DNA from: Ciona savignyi
Taxonomy: Eukaryota > Chordata > Ascidiacea > Phlebobranchia > Cionidae
Length of the DNA stretch: 64,000 nt
Assembly (NCBI GenBank): GCA_000149265.1
Contig: CH002657.1
Location: 428,300 to 492,299 of the forward strand
Reading direction: 5' to 3'
A model generated the notes under the pieces. That model saw only the letters and a program-made list of their open reading frames with translations, made no database searches and had not been told where the DNA came from. The translations under genes were made by a program, and so were the position numbers. This document shows, piece after piece, positions 12,187 through 23,465 of this stretch; the stretch's first letter is position 1; the number at the start of each line of letters is the position of its first letter.

Positions 12187-12456
12187 GCTAATAAATAGTG
12201 ACAAATGAAATGTAACAAAAGCGTGATTTCCTTTCACGCGAGTATACAAACGTGATTTCTTTACTCGCGATTATACGATGACAAATCGAGCCTTTGCTGT
12301 AATAACGTAGCACAGCGATCAGGGGACTCCCCACAATCAATAATGTATACAATCAAACACTGCATCAAAAGTTTAATCTAATTTAACGCTGCGGCCTCTT
12401 TCAACCCCTTTTTCTTTATTTATAAGGCAATATTCATCGAGTGTCCATTGGGTTTA
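12187..12456 (-). promoter_or_regulatory. Presumed promoter region of the CRAL-TRIO gene
   Basis: The 270 bases before the ATG hold no open frame of interest. An imperfect CGCGAGTATACAAACGTGATTT-like duplication (CGTGATTTC and TACTCGCG variants) lies at 12,215-12,275. A promoter role is inferred from position only. Confidence 0.3.
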
Positions 12457-12993
12457 TGGTTGGCCAACGATGTCATAATTCAGTAGAATGAGCACGCTGC
12501 TAATCCTAAGTGTGCGCACTTAATTTAGCAGCGTGAACTCAATTTAGCAGTGCGCTGCTAACCTTTTACCTCGCCAAAAGTGTCCTAATTCGTCTCTTTA
12601 CGCCATAATGCTGCAAAATTGTCAACGCGTTCACAAATTGAGTACACAATTCATCTCTTCACGCTACCGAGCGTTAAATAAGATAACCTATAGAATGTAG
12701 AGTCAAATTATGACACTCTTGGGCAGATGAAAGGTTATCAGCGCGCTGGTAAATTGAGTGCATCTAAATTAACAGCGCGCTGATTTTACTGAATTGTGAC
12801 ACTGATGACCAACGAAGGTCGAGGTTTTTGTCAGCAAGTTTAGTGCGCGCTGGTAATTTATGAATGTGTTGACACCTTTGCCGCACGGTGGCGTAAATAG
12901 TCGAATTATGACACTCTTGGCCAGGTAAAAGGTGCGCGCACTTAATTTAGCAGCGAGCTGATTTTGCTGAATTATGACATCGATGGCCAACCA
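12457..12993. mobile_element. Non-autonomous DNA transposon with long terminal inverted repeats
   Basis: TGGTTGGCCAACGATGTCAT at the left end reappears with few changes as the reverse complement at the right end (ATGACATCGATGGCCAACCA, ending 12,993). The match continues inward for about 60 bases, through CATAATTCAG and GCTGCTAA. TA lies directly outside both ends (12,455-12,456 and 12,994-12,995), as expected for a Tc1/mariner-like 2-bp duplication. The interior has repeated GCAGCGCGCTG and AATTTAGCAG motifs, and AAATTATGACACTCTTGG recurs about 198 bases apart (12,705 and 12,903). There is no transposase. The superfamily call is inference. Confidence 0.7.
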
Positions 12994-12999
12994 TAATTG

Positions 13000-14121
13000 T
13001 TTTAACCCGGTTACATGATTTTCTGGGGTAACAACAGTCGGTATAAACTGTAGTGAATTCGCGGCTTGTGTTATGTCTTTATCCGTATTATAATAAGATT
13101 TGTTAAAATTGTTGAAATAAGCCCCTAATGCACTACATGCAGCTGTTCTTGTTTCAAAACCTTTTTCTGATTTCCTCTGGCAGTCATCTTTAATATTCGC
13201 ACCGATGTTTGGCATCTGAGCGAACTTATTTCGTTTTGTGTGTAAATTCATTTGATTAATTCTGTTTAAAAAACGCGTTCTGGAATGCGGACCTTAGTAG
13301 GCGCCTGTTTCCAGCCGCAGCTCCGGGCATGTCTAATCAATCACTTAAACTGTATGTATTGTACTGCCTCAGCTTGTAATCTAAGAATTAAGAAATATTT
13401 TATAAAGAGTCGGATTGCGATTTGGAATTTTGGCCGAGGACTGTTAGCTGGGGGTCGTCAGGACAAATCCATTGCCAGCAATAGGCGCAAATACGAACTA
13501 AATGAATAAACATGAACCCCACAAAACCGAAGACTGTCCAATCAGGTGATAAAACAAATTTTTAATCTTTCCCCTAAGAACTCTTTGAATGAAAAAGTAC
13601 ATTAGAAGTCGGAAAGTATTTAAAAACTTACTTTTTTGGTAAAATGTAGAGAATACTAAGTGTTCCTCAGAAATGTTAGCGCCGTTTTTAGGTAAAACCT
13701 ATTATTAACAATAAATTCATTACAGTTATTATTGACTTACCTTCTTGGTCCGTTTCGTACAAACTTTTGGTTCTACCGCAGTTATACAACGTTATCCTTT
13801 TGATAATAGTCGAAAAAATATCGTACTAACCCTACTAGTGTTCGGCCTTGACGTTTTGACCGCCACTTTCCGCGGGCATCACTTACCCAAACGTCCTTTC
13901 CCTATCCTGCTATCAAATTATCCGCTGGGCAATTAATCATTCTGGTAATGTATTTAATGTTTAAATACAACCATAGTAAATATAAGGACACATGAAATTG
14001 TATATTGCACATTTTGATGTTTTAAGCTTAAATATTAGGACAAATGTGCACAAGTCATCTTATGACACCCGTGTTCCGGCCATTCCAGCACCACGGTTAA
14101 ATGCGTGAAAGAACCGATTAT
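13000..14121. other. Intergenic region downstream of FERRY3
   Basis: No supported gene. Several open frames of 60-160 codons exist on both strands, one partly inside the neighbouring transposon, and none resembles a protein family. The left part is slightly GC-richer. TTTAAT near 13,951 is ATTAAA on the minus strand, a possible poly(A) signal of FERRY3. Confidence 0.4.
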
Positions 14122-17100
14122 CTATCTGGTCGGCAGTTTCCTATGTGCTGGAGTTAGATTACGTGTGGATGTGGTACGAAACACTTCCGGAAGAGTATAT
14201 CTAAGTCGGTCGAAGGCTTCTTCTGAGACTCCAGGCGGAATAACAAACTGAATCGTACGAGATATTCCACCATCCCATGTTGCCATTTCCATCATGAAAC
14301 CTTTAAAAGCAAGGTATCTGGTCAATTTTAAAAACATTACAAAACAGTTTAAAGAATTTTTTTAATGGTTCCTGAAGTTACAACAAAATCATTTGTTGTT
14401 TTAAAGTAAACCAGTTTGTCCCCCAGTACTGGTCACGGTCTACTGCACGATCCAACTTGGGGACTCTGTACTTTAATTCTAGTAATTTTGTTTATTGCAA
14501 TTTTTCTTAATTTAGCAACCTCATTTGCAATATTTATATTTAATGAATTAATTTTTACGACGTGTTTAAACAAATATTCCTGTTGCTGTATTGTTATCTT
14601 TGTTTTACTAGATGATATTTGTTTTTTGTGCAAAAAATGATAAAACCAGCTTAAGGGATCTACAATTGCTTAACTACACTGAATGGGCCATGACTACACT
14701 TTTGACTACTAGGACAAAACAGGTTAGGAACAACTGGATTAGAGCAATGTGGATGAAGTATTAGTGGCACAAATGTGGAATTGGGAGAATATATGAAAAT
14801 CGAACAAGGAATATTTTTTTACAAACACCATATTCAAACCACACATCCCAAAGCTGCGTAGTTACCTTTGATGCATTTCATAACAAGCTCCGCCCTCTTT
14901 ACACACCATTGGAATGTGATTTCTTCTGTTAATTCATGGCTCAAAAGCAGAGGGATGGTTATATGGCGGATATCATGGCTTGAGGCAACCTGATGAAATC
15001 ATTTGCATCTTTTATTTAGGATTTTGAGTGCTAGTTTTGCTATATGCTTTCACAAAATCAATTTTATAATGCTTCACACAAAAAATCTCTTTATCACAAT
15101 TCATAAAAAAAACAAGGACAGACTAGATTTAACTTACGATGGTATACGACAATGTATTCTAAAATTTTGGTTCACCTTTAGTATATGTCTTAACCCCAGT
15201 ATAACAGAGTGGCGTGAAGTGACTGTTGTGAGGGAGGCTTTGGTTCTCAACTGATTCTCTTCTGCCACCAAGTGAAACACAAGATGGACTTGGGAGAGGT
15301 TGGAATGCTTGGTGATGTAGAAATCTCCTTCGTTTAATGTTCCAGTTCCATCCATTTCATCTATGCTGAGTTGAATGAAATACAATGTTGGTGATTACTG
15401 CTTTATAAACACAAAGGTGTGAAATGTGAAATCTTGCCTATAATGAGATATTGCAAGTGCCTGAAATAAGATACACGGCCCAACTGTATATTCATTACGA
15501 TTAATGGAAAACGGTTGAATTCCTAATAACAGTAAGTTTAGACAAGGTGTGTGCAGACTGTGCACATTACACAACTAAGAATATCGATGTGATTATTCTA
15601 ATTACAGCAAAACCAGTAATCTTTTAATTAGACATACAAAATTTACTTATAAACTCATATACCAAGTACTGAGTCCCAATAGTATGGTTTGCGGTAAATT
15701 TAATACCAAAAAACTAATTGTAACAACTGGGAAGTTCTGCAAATTGCAAAATGTATATGAAAGAGCATGGTGAGACCTTGGAGACACTATTGAGGTCAAA
15801 TTTTTTTTTTTCAAATAGGTTTATCTTACTTTTGTTTATCTTCTGTTGTTTCTTCACTTGACAAACCTCGGTTCCTACGCTCTCTTGCTTCCAACGCATG
15901 TTCCTTCACCTTTGCAGTTTGATCTTGTAAAGTTTCGAAATGAAATTCAGTGGAAGATTCACATACCGTTCGGAATTCTTGAAAAGTAAAATTTAAAGTT
16001 ACCAGAAGGTAAAATGCAACCAGGTTATCCCCATTGTTTACATACAGATTATTCAAAACAATAATTATTTCCATTTCAGACCAATAAAACTAGTTGACAG
16101 GACTGTGTGCTATAGCTGTTTTTCTTTTTTTTATTATTCCGAAATTGTCTTTTCTGGTTGAAGTGTTTATAAACTTATGGACACAGCAAATTTCCTGCAT
16201 TTTTTTTTATTTTATTTCAAACTATTATGATTCACCAGGAGCACCAGAATAAAACAATTATGTAACTAACTACAATCATCACCATGTAACTAACTACATG
16301 TGTGATTCATCTGGAAGTGTCACCAAGAGTACCACAAGTTCAAAGACACTGAGAGTTGCATGAAGTTATTACATTACTGACTGTAATGAAGTTAATATAT
16401 GTAAAAAAAATAATTCGGGTTTTTAACTTGAAAATTATTATCATTCAAAAAAATGATTACATTTCTGTGATCTTGAGTTTTGTTGCTAAATAGCCCAATA
16501 CTAGCAAAACACTCACTTATCACATCCTTGTTACCTGTGTGTGTAATCTCTGTTCTAACAAACCTTGATGCAATATTGAATATATATTGACAATGAAAAT
16601 TGAATGTTTAAATGATGGAAAGCGAACCTTTTTCGATGCCGTTACATTCATCGAGATTCTTATCAGTGATCAATACGATGGCGGAGAGAGAGTTGGAATA
16701 AAGTGACATCGCCGTTTGAAATCTCTGGGCTTCCATTTCCCTGCAATTGTATTGGTTCAGTAAACGTTAAGAATAGTTTTCACTTTTTTGTTATAATAAA
16801 GATGACAATAAGTTTTACAATTTAAGAAACTGGAAAAATACATTAGTTGTAAAAAGATCATTATAAAATCCTATGATATAGTATCTTATTAAAAACTAGA
16901 AGTGGTTGTTAATCATACACTTTCCCAATCAATTACTTTCAGTGAAAATTATACCAAATTAAAAAATATAACAAGAATACTATAATCCTAAATATAAGTG
17001 TACAGTGAAACGATTAGTTTTTCATTTAATGAATGATTTAGAATGATTTGTACGCTTGTCCTCTTGGAGTAAGGACAAGTTTTATTTTATAATAACTGAT

Positions 17101-20100
17101 TTCCAAAGATTTTTATTACAAACAGCCCGTACCCATCGTCAGAATATCTGCAGAAGTAGAGCATATCGGCCACCACCAGTCGTATGTTGTGCATCGTTTT
17201 CAACTGCGCTCCGAGATTGATGGTGAAACTCTCCTCCATGAGGATTCCGCAGCTCACCGTCACCGAGCTCTCCGACTCCACATCCTCTGATGGATCCCTC
17301 GTGCTCACTAGCGATCTTCCTCGATTATGATCAAGAAGCCTCTGCACCTCGTTGCTGATGAAATCAAGAAATAAGCATGGATGATCATTTTAGTTCGATT
17401 TATTGAATGAAGAGAGGACTGAAATTATTTTGGTTGTCTGACTAAAAAATGTCACAATTCAAATAGTCAAACTTACAATTATCGAAATACTAGTGACACC
17501 TGTTAAGTTGCTGGGACCATTTAGGAAAATACATATGAATACATGAGTGTAGTACCTTTAAAAATGTTAATGGAGACATAAAAACTATATGTTGGGTAAG
17601 TTGTTTATTGGACAAATATGTAACACATTTTTATCTTGAGCACAGGTGGATTAAGGCAAATCATAAGTTGCCCTGCACAGAATTCAACACAATAGCTTGG
17701 CATATGTTACATGGCTACACTAATTGAATTCAATCTTAAAGTAGTAACATAAAAAGAACACTAATATCAGCAATAAATCCCCCTTTGTGTTGTGTTTAAC
17801 GACACAGTGCTGCCATTTAAACCATAAATTTCTTCAGACATTTGTTACAAAAATGGAAAGTCACTTATATTGGTATGAGAGAAATAAAGCTCTGTCGTAC
17901 TTACTGAACTGGGCCATTTTCATTTAATTTATTTTCGTTTTGTTTCATTTCCTCTGCCAACCTGATAACAAGATCACAATATTCTTGTTTCTGTTCCTCT
18001 GTTAAACGTCGGTAGTTATCCTCCCAATGTTTCTGCATCCTCTGTAATAAATATACAAACTTGCTGTTAATTTCCCAGTTGATATGGCATCATGTTGTAA
18101 CAGTGATAAGAGCTGTACACAAGTTTAAGGCAATGGTTAGGGTTGTAAATGGCTTTGGTTTCAATTTTGTTTATTATCATAAGAGTGTAATGATCCATTT
18201 TGATAGTTTGCTGCTTACCGTGCAAGTCACAACATTATATTAAAACTGTTAATGTAGAAACATTTTCAATCCAATCTATTTATAAACGATATTAATTTTC
18301 CCTGATGTTGTAGTGTATTGGCTAGTCAGATGAATATGCAGGTTATAGCCCAGGTGAACTCAATTTATATTACCATTAAATAGTAATGAATAATCAAGCG
18401 CGCATATCCAAATTGTTTGCATCATACATGTGGAGAATGTTTAAAACTTACATATTAGTAACTATAATAATGTCAACTTACATCTGTGTCTGCCAGCTGT
18501 TTTGTTGCAAGAATAGAAACGTCCTCAGTGGTGTATTCGAATCCTACATGGTCACATGCCCGGGACATTTCACCACGATGTCTCTCACACATTTTAGTTA
18601 GTGACTGCTCTTTGTCAGATAACAACTAAAAAACAAAATAGATAAGACGATTACTAATTTGATCTAAAAATATTGGTTTTTGCTTAGTTATAAATATATT
18701 GGTTGTTAATAAATAAATGTAACAGATTATTATGTTTAGGAATTTATAATAAACAAAAACAAATATTCTCATTGATAGTTTGGGGAATAATAATAATATA
18801 TGAGAGATTTTCAATATTTACTTTTGTCAATATTCAAAATCAGGGCTTCTCAAATTTCAACCCCTTTCGATTTAATAAAATTTTCTGTGACCTTTCTTCA
18901 CGTTTAAAATCCTAAACAAATTAAAATATATACAATAGATACAGTGGTTTGTTTAAAATTGATATACTCTTTGCAAACCTGTAAAAATTGTTGACCCCCA
19001 GTTTTAGAAGCCTTGTTCTAAATATTACATTTCAAATATATAGTGTAACACATAATAAGGAAACCTTGGCAACAGCGGAGTGGTATTTTTTCTCCAGCTG
19101 CATAAGTATCTGCATAGCAGGGGAATGGATGAGGTAGTGATACGACAATGGAAAGTTGTTGGGCTGAGTAGATATTGGAGGAGCATATTCTTGCCAAGTC
19201 TGTAAAGTCAAAAATACTATGAATGGAACTAAAAGCCTGCAATCAAATGAGTATGTTGTAGTTGGAAATGCTGCAAAAACATTAATGCAAATAATTGAAG
19301 AGTCTTAAATTATTCCTAAAATTAGTGACATTTGCCACATCCACAAGCATGACAATGGTAAAATAAAGGGGCATTACAATCTGATTGGTCAGATAAAGCT
19401 GAAGCCAATAGAATATTTTGCATTCCACCAAATTACACATGGTACCTGACTAAAAATGTACATACACTGAGTTAAGCATCTTTATCACTTAACAGACAGA
19501 ACTGATAACAATAGACATAACGAATACACAAATTTCAAGCGCACAAAACAAAATTTGTCCTTACGTTTTTATATTTTTCAGCTACCACATCAGCAACATG
19601 ATCTATCAACGTGGGGTCATCTCTTATCTTTTGCAATAACAATGCAGCTTGGTCGTCGTGTAGATTTTGTCTCTCATTATCAACAAAGTTTTTCAGTTTA
19701 TTGTTCAAACCTTAAAAGAAAGGTTTAAATCTCCTTCTCAAGACTGTGTACATGCTGCCATTTGGTACTTTAACCACCATGACCATAATGTTGAGCATTA
19801 TCAGATTAAAAATAAATTATCCATCAAATACCAAGACATGACAACAACTATTTTTGATTACCGGTAAGTAGTTGTAGAAAATATCACAGCATTCAAACAG
19901 AAATCAGCTCATGCGTTTATAAGAGATAAATATTTCTTTAATATAGCATCAGCAGTCTATTATTCTATTATTAAAATAAGCCAATGCTTTGCCACAACTA
20001 CCAGAACCACATTAGCTTGTTTTATACCAGAACTAAACAATAAGCAAACTGGATTTAATCCTACTATTCTCTTAGAAAGTGTATAGGAGGATAGGATATT

Positions 20101-20625
20101 CATATTTAACCCCGTAAATGGGAAAACCAAGTGGGTTAACACTCGGGTAATAGTCAGATAACCTCACGCCCACCGTTGGGTTACCAGAGCTATTGCAGTG
20201 TTGTATAATTGAGACATTTTCTCAATTTGGTGGAACCCATTAATGCGCTGGGTTCAGGCAAAGTCTGTTAAGTGCCTAGCCCTACCCAAGGACACAACCG
20301 ATTAGCTAGCGACCAGTTTCAAACCTGCAACTTTTCGGCCAAAAGGCGCCGCACTAAACCACCAGACTAACCGATCGGACCGGGTATCTTCATTCAATGG
20401 ATAGGAAAGTTATTCAATCAACAAAACAAAAACATGTAAATTATAACCTGTTTCCACAAAGCAAGGTATATCATGGTAGTTCATCACTCTTGCTACCAGT
20501 TCCTTCACATCAAATACTTCCAACACATTGATGGGGAATCTCAGCTCTTGTATTGGTTTATTTGATCCAGTTGTGACAACATATTCAAAGACACGCGCAC
20601 CATTATCTAACAAAGAGCCCGCCAT
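14122..20625 (-). CDS. FERRY3: FERRY endosomal RAB5 effector complex subunit 3 (C12orf4 family, DUF2362)
   Basis: In mammals FERRY3 is a subunit of the five-part FERRY complex, which links mRNAs and ribosomes to early endosomes through active RAB5. Eleven exons: 20448-20625, 19565-19710, 19065-19199, 18482-18625, 17905-18041, 17133-17354, 16628-16740, 15830-15977, 15176-15365, 14869-14989, 14122-14300. Phases join into 570 residues (human 552). Visible landmarks are [20 protein letters not shown] near the start, [22 protein letters not shown], a helical [15 protein letters not shown] stretch, and near the end [30 protein letters not shown] and [21 protein letters not shown] recognise these as the DUF2362 family; no catalytic motif is known. 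The first exon may not hold the true start, because the frame stays open upstream of the ATG. Intron 1 (19,711-20,447) contains a SINE. Confidence 0.75.
20085..20381 (-). mobile_element. tRNA-derived SINE, near full length (copy 1)
   Basis: Read on the minus strand the copy starts with a tRNA-like head. It has an A-box-like TGGTTTAGTGCGG and a B-box-like GGTTTGAAACTGG. A body with GTTGTGTCCTTGGG, CTGAACCCAGCG and GGGTTCCACCAAATTGAG follows, and the 3' end is GAATATCCTATCCTCC. It lies in FERRY3 intron 1. Copies at 32,092 and 56,122 are about 85% similar by eye. Confidence 0.85.
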
Positions 20626-20788
20626 TCTTAACCCGATGCTTATTTCCTGCTTGTTTAAGCATTTTTGTCGAATAATGAGGTAGAATGCGTATACGAAGAA
20701 AAAAAAATGTGCACAGTAAGCATATAAACAATAAATTAACACTATTTTGAATGTACATTGTCATGGTACTAGTGGCAAACAATGAGTT

Positions 20789-22831
20789 TTAATTAAGAGC
20801 GTAATTAAAGTTATTTCCGAATTTGTCGAAATTTCGTTTGGTGTCTAAAACATCAAGTTTCTCTGACACTCGCTTTAAACTACTAGGATTTAAAACTTTT
20901 TTCTGTAATCTACTGCGACTTGTATGTTTGATTGCATTCAGATCAGATAATCCATTTTGTTCCTTTTTCTTTCCTTTCTTTACCGATAAATCGACATTGC
21001 CTGGCAAATTGCTTTGTAAGTCTCTTAAAAAATCAAAGTCCTGCCAACCATTATCAGCAACCAGGGCAGAGGTCGATGGCTGATCTTTTTGCGGGCCAAC
21101 TGGATTGCCACAAGCATCTCTGTCAATAATTTTTCCATGAAAAGGACACTTGTAACGATCTTGTCTTGGACATAGCTTCCCATTGGCTAATGGTGCTTTA
21201 CAGCTTCTTGTCACTGGTGCAAACTCTCCAGCAAACTCAATAGCACGGGAGGTGATGGAGTTTAATGCTGCATCGGAAATACCGTTGTCACCTTCACTAG
21301 CGGACGATCCAGTCCAAAACCGATGACCAACATCATATTCCTGAGCAGATCCCATCTTAACAGTCTGTCGAAGCTCATCCATCTTTTCTTTGTCCCACAC
21401 CAAAAGATCCCTTCCAAATGGAACCACGGGTGCTTTCTCTAACAAGGATTCTTTACCATCCTTACTTGCCCCTGAGCTCTTGGATTTTGGAATAATTTTA
21501 ATCAATGGTTTTTTATGTGGGGATTTATCATTAACTTTGTCTAGATTCTTTCTCTTTTTAGCTTGCATTAGTGCATGTTGGTATGAAGTTGGGTCATCAG
21601 CAGAAACATCAGGTCTCAATGGAGTCCATACATTGGTGTCTCCATGCTTGGATGAAACGGGATTTTCTTTTACTACTGTTACCACCCCCTTCTTTGTTAC
21701 TTTCTTTTTGGATGTTGTAGAATTTACATTTTGGGTTAAGATTGGTAGGGGTTCTGCAAAAGTGTGAGCAGTTGGCACTTCTTCAAAATCATCACAATCA
21801 GAATCGCTGTCATCATTTGCAACATTTGCCAAACCCGATTCTTTTAACAACTGTACCTCTCTGTATTTCTCAACCGTCTTTTCCAAATCAACTTTAACAT
21901 CAATCAACTGCTTTATTCGGTCAGGAGAGGCACCATACTTAACAGCAGTCGCCAGCCAACGTTTAAGACGAGGTAAATAAATACGAGATGCAGATTTATG
22001 GCAGTCTTTTGCACGTTCAATGATTGAATCATTATCAGTTGTCTGTTTTACTTTAACAGCGGACACTTCACTAAGATCTAATTCAATTTTATAATCTCTC
22101 TCAATTAGGCCAGTTTCTCTTAGAGATTTTGTTGAATTAGATTCTTCAGAAGCATTAGAACTCTCAGTAGCGTTGCCAAAACATGGAACTAATAGATCCA
22201 AGCAATTAGTTATTTCCACCGAACAGTTGACCACCTCCCATAATGTTTTTTCCATGTCTTTCTCGAGTTTATCAAGTCGCTGACCGGCCACAATCTTTGA
22301 CCGACTAAGTTGTTGTTCGACGACCAGCTGTGTTTGCTCCGGAACTGGTCGTGGTTGGTTAAAGTTGATCTTCTTTACACTTTTTAAGAAATCAAACCCG
22401 AGTTGCAGTTTACGATATGCTGTGCCGTACGTGGAGTTCCACGCTTTGACGGCGGTGAGAGATTCAGATTTTAGTTTTTCTGCAACTGCTTTTGGAGGGG
22501 GTAACGGGTTGTCAAAGTCGGTTTCCATTGTTTGGTCCATGTACTCCTGGAAATGGTCAAGAAGCAATGTTCTAAACAAATGTGAGCGAATAAATAGTTC
22601 AGATATTATCAGAAACGCTGAGTATCTTGCTTCAGCATGTTCCACCCTTAATTGCAAACGCAGCAAGTGGAGAGCATGCCGGAGAAGATCGTTGCTATTC
22701 TTGCACATTTTCTTTAGACTTTTGATCTTCGAAGCGTCCAGAGTCGACTCTCCACTTGTCACCAGAGCATTAATTAAGTCTTCAAGTTCCTTCATGGGTG
22801 AATTCTCGGGAAACCTCCCAGCTTCTTCCAT
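20789..22831 (-). CDS. UVSSA: UV-stimulated scaffold protein A
   Basis: An intronless 680-residue protein (human 709). It acts in transcription-coupled nucleotide excision repair, binding stalled RNA polymerase II and CSA, bringing USP7 to protect CSB and recruiting TFIIH. The N-terminal VHS/ENTH-like helical domain covers about residues 1-155 (LKKMCKNSNDLLRHALHLLR, RYSAFLIISELFIRSHLFR). An acidic stretch, DSDCDDFEEVP, with Phe349 matches the TFIIH p62-binding motif of the human protein. The conserved C-terminal region (DUF2043) contains a CKAPLANGKLCPRQDRYKCP cluster followed by FHGK, a likely Cys/His metal site near residues 540-575, then basic stretches. The ATG at 22,829-22,831 is the first in frame. 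ATTAAA overlaps the stop codon. Only 163 bp separate it from the FERRY3 start codon. The identification is firm. Confidence 0.93.
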   Translation of the reverse strand: MEEAGRFPENSPMKELEDLINALVTSGESTLDASKIKSLKKMCKNSNDLLRHALHLLRLQLRVEHAEARYSAFLIISELFIRSHLFRTLLLDHFQEYMDQTMETDFDNPLPPPKAVAEKLKSESLTAVKAWNSTYGTAYRKLQLGFDFLKSVKKINFNQPRPVPEQTQLVVEQQLSRSKIVAGQRLDKLEKDMEKTLWEVVNCSVEITNCLDLLVPCFGNATESSNASEESNSTKSLRETGLIERDYKIELDLSEVSAVKVKQTTDNDSIIERAKDCHKSASRIYLPRLKRWLATAVKYGASPDRIKQLIDVKVDLEKTVEKYREVQLLKESGLANVANDDSDSDCDDFEEVPTAHTFAEPLPILTQNVNSTTSKKKVTKKGVVTVVKENPVSSKHGDTNVWTPLRPDVSADDPTSYQHALMQAKKRKNLDKVNDKSPHKKPLIKIIPKSKSSGASKDGKESLLEKAPVVPFGRDLLVWDKEKMDELRQTVKMGSAQEYDVGHRFWTGSSASEGDNGISDAALNSITSRAIEFAGEFAPVTRSCKAPLANGKLCPRQDRYKCPFHGKIIDRDACGNPVGPQKDQPSTSALVADNGWQDFDFLRDLQSNLPGNVDLSVKKGKKKEQNGLSDLNAIKHTSRSRLQKKVLNPSSLKRVSEKLDVLDTKRNFDKFGNNFNYALN

Positions 22832-23465
22832 ATCGACAAACAATTATATCACCTAACCATGGAATACCTAGGATATAAAATACAAATTACCGCAAATAAT
22901 TCTACCTTTGAAATAAGTAAAAACTGCAGGTACCCAAATATGATATAAAAAGAAAATTTGACCTTAAAAATACTGTTTTGTAGATTTTTTTAATTATAGT
23001 AAAAAAAACTTTTACAATGGTTAGTTACAATGAAGGATTTTTATATACGATGACAAAATAAATAAGTAAAAACTCTGAATTACATACAGTAGGATATAAA
23101 ATGTGAGATGTCTATAGCATCGATAAAAACAAACAAATGGAATGCCAGAATCAATAAAATGAAAGCAATAATTTGTATGTTTGGAGGAGAGATAGTATCA
23201 AAAATGTTAAACTACATGTAAAAGGCACTGTGGACGTAACACTGATACTGCATGTCACAACAAAATGCACTGCAAGTGAAGTAAAAATATTAATGCACAG
23301 TACCGGTACAATGGAAGTGGTCTGAACTACAAATACTGAAATGCATGAAATTAGAATCAGAACAGGTGCACATATATACAAACATGGCTCTTTGTGTATA
23401 TACAAAGCATAAGTTATATATTTTTGCTGAAGGAAGGCTCAACTAGGAGGTCACTTGGTCATCTT
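22832..23465. other. Short intergenic region between CIB1 and UVSSA
   Basis: About 630 AT-rich bases with no supported gene. It should hold the 3' UTR of CIB1 and the UVSSA promoter. No distinctive element is seen. Confidence 0.4.

Noticed and set aside
12187-12249. N-terminal extension of the CRAL-TRIO protein (YTRVKGNHAF...)
   Set aside because: No ATG opens the extension; the first ATG is at 12,184-12,186.
12769-13251. 160-codon open frame on the minus strand
   Set aside because: Its 3' half lies inside the inverted-repeat transposon and the rest resembles no family.
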